A stretch of 64,000 nt of DNA, from NCBI RefSeq assembly GCF_020497125.1, contig NC_059075.1:61833321-61897320 (forward strand), read 5' to 3'. The notes beneath the pieces were generated by a model, which searched no databases, was not told where the DNA came from, and saw nothing but the letters and a program-made list of their open reading frames with translations. Below are positions 57,181 through 64,000 of the stretch, one piece after another. Within the stretch, counting starts at the first letter, position 1, and every line of letters starts with the position of its first letter. This stretch comes from Mauremys mutica (taxonomy: Eukaryota > Chordata > Testudines > Geoemydidae). Both the position numbers and the translations under genes were made by a program.

Positions 57181-59094
57181 TGTTAGTCTTTAAGGTGCCA
57201 CAAGTACTCCTGTTTTTTTTGCGGATACAGACTAACACGGCTGCTACTCTGAAACCAGAAATAGATGAGCAAAAGTCAGCCCACCAGAGAGCCATGGAAC
57301 TGAGACAGCTTGAGGCTGATAAGGAAAGGGAAGCCCAGAAGCTAGCCATGGAGATGCAAGCCAAAGCAGAAGAAGCCAGGCAAAATGCTGCACATCAGAA
57401 AGCCATGGACTGAGACAGCTAGAGGCTGAGGAAGCCCAAGAATGGAGAAAGCTGGAGGCTGACAAAGAAATCGAAGCAGAGCAGCCAGGCGTAAAAATGC
57501 CCTGGAACTGAAAGACAAAGAAATGAAGCATGAACTGGCCATAATGGAGTGGAAGAGAGAACTCCACACCAGGGGGCCTCCTCTCCAAAAATCCACAAGT
57601 GGGAGCAGTTGTGCCCAGCCTACAATGAGTCTGGGGATATTTCTGAATATTTCATCATCTTTGAGAGGCTGTATATGCTCCATGCAATTCCTGAGCATCA
57701 ACAGATGACCACTCTGGTTGCAAAGTTGTCTGGAAGGGCTCTGGGTATATTCAATCAGATGCCAATTGGTGATGCTTCCAACTATGGTAAATTTAAGAAT
57801 TTGGTTTTAAAATAGTTTCAGATCACACCTGAAACTCATAGAGTAAAATTTAGAAGCCTTAAGAGAGGGGCTGTATTAAGTAATGTGGCTTATGTGAACC
57901 AAATGAAAGATCTACTGGATAAGTGGGTAAGGCAAAAAGGGTATTACAAGCTTTGAAGGAACGTGTCATTTGGTTGCTCAGGAACAGTTCCTGAATATGT
58001 CTAATGATGATGTAAAATAGTGTTTATGGGATAAAAAGGTAGAAACGGTCAAAGAACTTGCAACTTTTACAGATAAATTTGAATGATCCCAAGCACCTAG
58101 TAGGAATAAATCACAGGCAGAGGGGTTTCAATTTGGTGGGAAGCAAGGTCTCTATTTTACCCCTGGGAAGAAGGAAGGTGGATGGGAGGCTGGATACTCA
58201 CCTCTCCAAGTTCACTCCTCCAGTCCTTATCCCAAATATCCTGTAAAAGCAGAAGAGCCCAGAAGGTGCTATCATTGTAATTCCACTGAGCACCTGAGGA
58301 ATAAATGCCCTATGCTGAGTGGGAACAGGCACAGGCAATTAATGGAAAAGCTGCTACCCAGAGCACCGAGGCATCTCAGGCAATTGCCACTTATCACACA
58401 GGGTTTGTAAATGTGGCCACTACACCTAAAGGCTGTCGGAGTAAATGGCAGAGAATTCCCTGGGTGGAGAGATACTGGTGCAGAAATCTGTGGTCAGGAG
58501 AGACCTGATTCAGGAGAAAGACATACTGCTAGGACAAAGGGCAGAGCTTTTGCTAGTAGGGGGTCACAAAAATCCTTGTGCCTTTGGTTAAAGTGCACAT
58601 GGAAACTGAGGATTTGCAAGCTGTGTTGACAGTTGCAGCTGTCCTTCATAACCCAACCGAAATACTTTTGGGTAATGACTTTTTTAATGTGGCTCAGGCT
58701 GTCCAGGGGTCTGTCAGCAGCAAGGAGAAATTTTGTGCTGAAGCCCCAGTGGGAAAGGGTAAAACTGCTGGGGGGAAACGGGAGAGTGTCTCTTTAATTC
58801 CTCTGCAGCAGTGGAACACTGTCGGCTGACAAGGGTGGGTGTGGTTGAAACCAGCTCTTACCCAGTGGCTAAAGACAGGTCTTGCTCCAAGACAGAAGGG
58901 AAATGTGTCCTGGAGGGAATCCTAGAGAAGGGTAATGGAATCCTAGAAACGGCTACAGTGGGTGCAGATTCCATGGGCTCTGTAACTGGAGGCAAACCCA
59001 ATTCAAAGAAGGAGCAGGGTACAATGCTTACCAGTGAAGGGTCTGTTCTGGCTGTTAGTCCACAGCTGACCAGGGGGCAGATTCCTCTCTAGGG

Positions 59095-60318
59095 AGCACA
59101 GAGGTGTGTGTGCTTTAGGGGAGGGGGCAGAGAAGGAAGTTAAGAAGGAATGTAGGGAAGGGCAGAAATATTTCCCCATTTATTGCAGGGAAGGTTTGTC
59201 CAGAAGCATTTTTCTGGAGTAGCATCTGTGTCTCAGGATTTAGGAGAGAACTGTGTAACTGTCCTCTTGGAGAGCAGCCACATGACTAACCTCTTAGGAA
59301 CAGAGAGGGGGTGACAGAGAGTACCCCAATCCAGGTCCCACTTACGCAAAATGTTTTTCCTGCTGTACTTGTGAAAACTAACTCTGTCTCTTTAAGATGG
59401 GGGGGCGGGGGTTCCAGCACTCCACTGTCAGTTAAAATACTAATGAACCACCAAGGAAGGGGCGGAGACAGCCATTTCCCAGGCAGGTAAACCCCACCCA
59501 CCAGCTAAGCATCAAACACTGAGTAATGGAGATGAGCAACATAAAGGAATCCCAGGAGGGTGCATTCTTCCCATGGGTTTAACCCTGGAGAGGAAATGCA
59601 AATCCACAGGGAGTGAGCCAGTAATATACAAGGTCACCACACACCCTTTCCTTGCCAAAACCCCAAAGACATACCTAAACTAAAAACCTTTACTGAGGGG
59701 AGGAGGAATACACTAAATGCTGAACAAACTGGTCTATTTAGACAGAAGGCATGGTATGATAATCATACTTGGAAGCCCCTCCTTGTCATAAATTTGCTGG
59801 TAATTTCATGTCTCTTACTACACTCTGTGGGTTAAAACAAATAAATAATGTATTACTGGTGGTAAATGCTTTAAAATAGGTAACATGAATGATTTTTGGA
59901 AGAAACTTTGGTACAGGCTAGAAGTGATAACATGCAAGTCCTATAAAATATTACTTCTCAACTAGTACCTGTGAACAGGCTTAGAGGTTGGAACAGCAGA
60001 GAAAGCATAACCAACCTAAACTGTTGTATGGAAGAGGAAACTGAGGCACACCACCTCATAGCATTGGTGGCTAAATATCAAAACACCTACACTTTAAAAG
60101 ATATTGATATCTGCATTATAATGACAATGTTACACACCAGAATGTTTTCAGGCAACCTGGGAACAGAAATCCAGAACTTTACAAAAACGCCTATGGATAA
60201 CATTACAATGTTTGGTAACACTTGGAGGTTGTATAACCAAAGCCAAAAGAGGAAGTTGGGCACAGTGCCTCCGCATTAGTCAGTGACCAACCCTCTGACA
60301 GTAATCTAAGCGGGGACG
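59095..60318. other. LTR-retrotransposon 3' internal region, noncoding
   Basis: No RT, RNase H or integrase motif was found between the protease and the 3' LTR. The short open frame at 59971-60279 has no recognisable domain. Confidence 0.45.
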
Positions 60319-60872
60319 TGTAACGTTAAGCATATTTCTATAAGAATATGGGGTGTATGATATGAATGGCATAAGTGAGATATATTTTATGCAAAATGGG
60401 TCTTGTAAGGTATCATTGGAAAGGTTATAAGTTACTGAATGTGATTATCCAGTTTGTATGCATGTATCATTTCTGTATCTAAAGTTAGTCCATATTCCTA
60501 TGTAACAATTACAACTGGGTATGTATTTGGGAGACACCCACCAGACAACAGGCCATCAGCGTCAATGGGCCAATAAGAAGAAACAATAAAACTTTATTTA
60601 CAATAAATCTCTCATCTTCCTGAGAGGCGTCCTGGGACCTAGCTGTGACATTACTAGGTCAGGTGGTCTTGTCACCTGGTATTAAAACACTATCTTGGAC
60701 TTCTAGTAATTTTCCACTAAAAGGAGGGGGAGGTCAAGACTGGGAAACAAAAGATTCCCACCTTATGTAAATCTTATTTAAGGCTGGGCAGTAAGGAAAA
60801 CCGGTCTCTCCTCCGTTGACTACCCAAGAAGAAGGACTGCTGAAAATAGCTGAAGAGACAAAGGAACTAACC

Positions 60873-62033
60873 GTGATTAATGTGCATAAGCCTTGTCAAG
60901 TAGCGTCAGGCTAAGTAGTGTTAGGCCTCAAACTTCCGGAAGTTGTAAGAAGCGAGTACAGTAGAATCCTGCAAGCATAAGCATAATCTATCTAGGAAGT
61001 TTTATAGACTAAGAAGGAAACTCTGTAAAGGTTGATACAGGCTTGTGGGTACTATGCTCTTCAACCAGACACCTCTTTAAGCTGATTCGAGCTTTTTTGA
61101 GTCTAGCAAGTTGACCACAACTAGCCGCATAGAGAAGAGATGAGCTGGGCACAGGTGCACAGTTCATAAGTTCAAAACAACCGCAAATTCCACCCTGGAA
61201 TATTTGGCCACCTTGATTGGTTGACTTGTTTTGAAGAACGGCCAGCAAATACCATATAAATAAGATGCAGAGGCGCAAGTGTGTGTGTGTGTGTGTGTTG
61301 ACCTAAAAGAAATCACTCTTTGTCAGGCTCACATACACCCCTTGAACCAAAGGGACTTGCCTTTCACTGACTATCTGTGCCTGGCCAGCGCAGGAAATGG
61401 TCAACTGAAAGGTAACATATCTTTGGACGAATGCAAGGTGAGATATGAACTAAAAAGGTCTGGTTATGCTCGAGCTGGTTAATCTTAAGTCTGTATTAAT
61501 ACTATAGGTTAAGTCTAAGTTGTTTAAAAATAGTAGTAGTCAATAGTTAATCAATATATAGTAACTGTACATGTTTTGTGCCTTGCTGGAAATGGGTACA
61601 GCATTGGTAAAGTTAGTAGGTTATAAATCATAGTAGTTTTGCAAGTCACTGTGCCTGTCTTCAGTATAAATTACCATAAAGGTCAATAAGAGTTTGTAAG
61701 TTGATTAAATAAGTTTATAGATAGGTTAAAATTAGTAAACTATAGTTAATTAATGTGTCAGTATTGCATATGAAATTGTGTTGGTTGGAGATGGTTACAG
61801 TACACAAAGTCATTAGGCACATTCTGTCTGTGTTGCCTTTATAGTCATAAGTCATTAAAAACCTTTCTTGAGGAATAATTAATTGTTAGTTTCTCTTTTG
61901 CGGACACTGCTCAACCTCATTACATCTGTGTTTGGGTGGTGGGAAGTAGCGATCACCCAGAGCCCCACTAAGGCCCTAACAGGAGCCTCCCTAGGGCTCT
62001 GATGTGTGCTTTCTCCTTCCATTAATCTCCACA
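60873..62033 (+). mobile_element. Solo LTR of another retrovirus-like element
   Basis: Inserted exactly at 'aactaacc' with a 6-bp target duplication ctaacc (60867-60872 and 62034-62039). The intact 5' LTR shows the uninterrupted site. The ends 'tgattaatg' and 'cattaatctcca' are imperfect inverted repeats. A TATA box TATAAA is at 61255-61260, preceded by 'gattggttgac' (reverse CCAAT). The internal 67-codon frame is probably incidental. Confidence 0.8.
61279..61300. repeat. (GT)n microsatellite
   Basis: About ten GT units within the solo LTR, downstream of its TATA box. Confidence 0.9.
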
Positions 62034-62192
62034 CTAACCTGAGGCAAAAGGCGGGGGTGAGTCCAGACTGAGACAGGAGTCCAGTCTGTAAGAAGAAATA
62101 ACAGGAACTCTAAGTTTCAGAAACTCAGCAACTTGCCTAAAACATTTAGGTGAGAAATTATTTCTTGAAACCAGTCTATTTAAGATATTAAG

Positions 62193-62324
62193 ATTAGTAT
62201 CAGAGGGGTAGCCGTGTTAGTCTGGATCTGTAAAAAGCAACAAAGAGTCCTGTGGCACCTTAAAGACTAACAGATGTATTGGAGCATAAGCTTTCGTGGG
62301 TGAATACCCACTTCGTCAGATGTA
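62193..62324 (-). mobile_element. Penelope-like element 3'-end fragment
   Basis: On the minus strand it starts right at the hammerhead-like motif and ends with 'gactaacacggctacccctc'. It is the least decayed of the three short tails in the window. Confidence 0.8.
62281..62320 (-). ncRNA. Hammerhead-ribozyme-like motif, intact boxes
   Basis: The minus strand reads CTGACGA (62319-62313), stem II GTGGGT-ATTC-ACCCAC (62311-62296), GAAA (62295-62292) and a 3-bp stem III AGC-TTAT-GCT. All hammerhead core positions that I can check are present. Stem I is not clearly formed from the immediate flanks, so activity is unproven. Confidence 0.6.
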
Positions 62325-62786
62325 TATATGTGTGTTTTGTTTTATTTGCTTCGTAATCTGCTTTGTTCTTTTTGCTATCCCTTATAATCACTTAAAATCT
62401 GTCTTTTGTAGTTAATAAACTCATTTCTTGTTTATAACATAATCAGTTTGAACAATCCATATCTGGAGTGGGAGGGGCAAGAAGCTATGCATATCTGTCT
62501 TCACATTGAGGGAGAGGGTGAATGTTTATGAGCTTGGGCTGTGCAGATCTTTCTATACAGTGCAAGACAATACACCTTTGGGTCTGCACTCCAAGGAAGG
62601 TGGGCACCTGAGTGTTGGGGAAAGTCCTTTAAGCTAAGTCTTTCCAGAGCTGACCTAAGTGTCATTGTCTTTCTGCAGCTGGGTGTGGCCCTGCCTGTGT
62701 GTGCTGGAGGAGGCTTAACAGGTAGACTCAGTGGTATCCCAGTACATAGGGTGACACCTTAAAGTGGGACAACCCGTCACACCAGT

Positions 62787-63825
62787 AACCATCCTAAACA
62801 CACCACGAAATCTGTTATCTACAGCCAGGCACTCAGATACCACGGAATATGCTCCAAGGAGAAAGTCTGGGATATAACCCTTAATAGACTCAAACCCACG
62901 TTCACCAAACAAGGACACTCCAGAGAAGCAGATCGCATCGTGGAATGGGCCACCCAATTCCTAAGATAACCTGCTTCAATACAGAAATAAAAACCCCTCC
63001 AACTGCACACCCCTAGTTGTCACCTGCCACCCTACACTGAAACCCATAGAGGGTATCAAACAACTACAATCCATACTTGTAGGGTGACCCCATCCTGAAA
63101 GAAATCTTTCATGAACCCCTTCTTCTGACCTTCAAGCAAATCCACCCCCCAATCTCGTCATCAGAAGCAAGCTCCACACAGACAAAGACACAGCAACTCA
63201 AAGCGGCACCAGACCCTGCCAGAACAGGTGCAAAACCTGCAGACATATCTCCACTGCTACAATGATTAACACCACCCACAACACACCTTTCAAGATGCAT
63301 GTATCCAACACATGCCTATCACAATATGTGGTGTACCTCATCCAGTGCATTAAATGCCATAACAACAACTATGTGGGTAAAACCAGACAATCACTATGCT
63401 CTCAAATAAACTCACACAGGAAAATGATAAGACAAACACCACATCACCTGTGAGTGAACAGTTTTCACAAAGCAATCACTGCCTATCTCACCTATGAGTC
63501 CCCATCCTAAAAGGAAATCTGTGCAACACTTTCAAAAGACGAGCTTGGAAGCTTAAATTCATGACTTTGCTAGACACTAAAAATCACGCTCTTAATAAAG
63601 ACAGTGGATTGATGGTCTATTACAACAGTCTAACCCACCAATCCCCCTTTTTTGTCTTATGACTACAGGGGCCACTTAGCATATATTCTAAGGTAAACAA
63701 TTTATGCTAAACTAGCTGTTTGGTCTTGTATTTAGCTGTGACACTCTGAGTACCTTTCCCAGACTGGAAGAAGAGCTCTGCATAGCTTGAAAGCTTGTCT
63801 CACTCACCATCAAAAGTCGGTCTAA
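62787..63825 (+). pseudogene. Old Penelope-like element, right part (RT thumb and GIY-YIG)
   Basis: Continues the PLE interrupted at 54164. Frames carry PKHTTKSVIYSQALRYHGIC (RT thumb), then, near 63180-63450, Cys-rich linker words and VVYLIQCIKCHNNNYVGKTR with QSLCSQINSHRKM, the GIY-YIG core. The 3' end shows a 'gaagaagagctctgcatagc' and 'ttgaaagcttgtctc' tail, a decayed hammerhead-like region of another PLE family. Multiple frameshifts make it inactive. It is much more diverged than the palindrome at 55-57 kb. Confidence 0.75.
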
Positions 63826-63835
63826 TTTATTTTAT

Positions 63836-64000
63836 TTATTTAGCGTGTGCATAGTCGTCTAGCCAAGTGACGGTATCTTCAGTGGCGTGATGCAGTTTTT
63901 TTAGGCTACTGCTGAACCTAGTCAGCCGGCATTCCTCGGCAATGTGTGTCATCGTCTGTGTTGCGCCGCAGCTGCACAAAGGGCTGTCACGAAGGCCCCA
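63836..64000 (-). pseudogene. LINE C-terminal coding end, cut by the window edge
   Basis: A minus-strand frame open from the window edge to a TAA at 63836-63838. It contains DSPLCSCGATQTMTHIAEEC, the C-x-C-x7-H-x4-C zinc-like motif found at the C-terminus of many non-LTR reverse transcriptases, followed by ATEDTVTWLDDYA. It probably belongs to a LINE distinct from the CR1 copies here. The clade is not assigned, and the rest lies beyond the window. Confidence 0.6.

Larger units (their letters stand above)
55089..57255. mobile_element. Head-to-head Penelope-like element palindrome
   Basis: Arms 55088-56146 and 56162-57220 are inverted copies of 1,059 bp each, around a 15-bp spacer (56147-56161). 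Symmetry about 56154 holds to the outermost A8/T8 runs, so there is no net length difference. I noticed one substitution (the codon pair Thr/Ile near 55750/56563). The right unit continues with a unique 35-bp tail ('acagactaacacggctgcta') to 57255. The 13-bp target duplication cagaaatagatga flanks the whole (55076-55088, 57256-57268). Confidence 0.92.
54979..59092 (+). pseudogene. Gag-protease pseudogene of the LTR retrotransposon
   Basis: The ATG at 54979 starts a charged coiled-coil N-terminus (ATKKLELHRLQIEENERKRK), interrupted at 55088 by the PLE palindrome and resuming at 57256 (AMELRQLEADKEREAQKLAM). A SCAN/capsid-like region (about 57600-57850) reads FIIFERLYMLHAIPEHQQ and VAKLSGRALGIFNQM. 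A zinc knuckle CYHCNSTEHLRNKC lies at about 58270-58310. The aspartic-protease active site RDTGAE is at about 58465. Frameshifts and stops occur near 57410, 57815, 58018 and 58410. It encodes the particle-forming and processing proteins of a Gypsy-type element. No RT or integrase follows before the 3' LTR, so it was probably a nonautonomous or deleted copy. Confidence 0.8.
54165..62781 (+). mobile_element. LTR retrotransposon (gag-pro, Gypsy-like), nested host of three insertions
   Basis: The element starts TGTGACATTA and ends GTCACA, and is flanked by the 5-bp target duplication ccagt (54160-54164 and 62782-62786). LTRs are at 54165-54808 and 60319-62781. The interior carries a broken gag and a protease box, but no reverse transcriptase that I can find. 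A PLE palindrome, a solo LTR and a PLE tail are inserted within it, and it is itself inserted in an older PLE. Confidence 0.85.
60319..62781 (+). repeat. 3' LTR with two nested insertions
   Basis: It starts 'tgtaacgttaagcatatt', follows the 5' LTR block by block, and ends 'gacaacccgtcaca'. It is interrupted by a 1,161-bp solo LTR at 60873 and a PLE tail at 62193. After removing both, its length would be nearer 1.1 kb; the part around 62330-62640 has no counterpart in the 5' LTR. Confidence 0.8.

Noticed and set aside
61279..61482. A small gene in the solo LTR
   Set aside because: The frame starts in a GT microsatellite and lies inside an LTR; no homology is recognised.

Overview
The window looks like vertebrate nuclear DNA, most probably from a turtle (cryptodiran Testudines). 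The basis is the dispersed repeats: tRNA-derived SINEs with box A TAGCTCAGTGG and box B GAGTTCAATCC (37866, 46276, 51084), CR1-type LINE 3' ends, Penelope-like element (PLE) 3' ends, and short hAT, Harbinger and mariner-like elements. The species call is inference; I could not run RepeatMasker.

Layout. 1-11.2 kb is repeat-poor DNA with a CpG island at 9.95-10.95 kb; on its minus strand lies a probable first exon of a host gene (TATA-like box, signal-peptide-like start, splice donor). 11.2-34 kb is repeat-rich: a CR1-clade LINE with a long open reverse-transcriptase frame, a PIF/Harbinger transposase pseudogene, a broken minus-strand endogenous retrovirus (gag, protease, start of RT, then env) interrupted by an LTR and a LINE, and an AT-rich foldback element.

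34.4-47.4 kb is the standout: an endogenised Polinton/Maverick of the adintovirus type. On the plus strand are a CCAAT-rich promoter, a spliced accessory gene, integrase, the C-terminal part of the double-jelly-roll major capsid protein, and an adenain-like protease. On the minus strand are two small conserved genes, an FtsK/HerA (A32-like) packaging ATPase, a protein-primed family B DNA polymerase, two unrecognised ORFs and a repeat-rich noncoding block. Most genes carry frameshifts, a SINE splits one of them, and an internal deletion has fused integrase to capsid. It is therefore a fossil, and no minor capsid gene or terminal inverted repeat is visible.

47.4-53.7 kb holds scattered repeats only. 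54-64 kb is a nested stack. An old PLE (54.07-63.83 kb) was split by a gag-pro LTR retrotransposon (54165-62781, target duplication CCAGT). That element was itself invaded by a near-perfect 2.1-kb head-to-head PLE palindrome (55089-57255), a solo LTR (60873-62033) and a short PLE tail. The window ends inside the C-terminal coding end of another LINE on the minus strand. PLE tails here carry a hammerhead-ribozyme-like fold whose stem II covaries between families.
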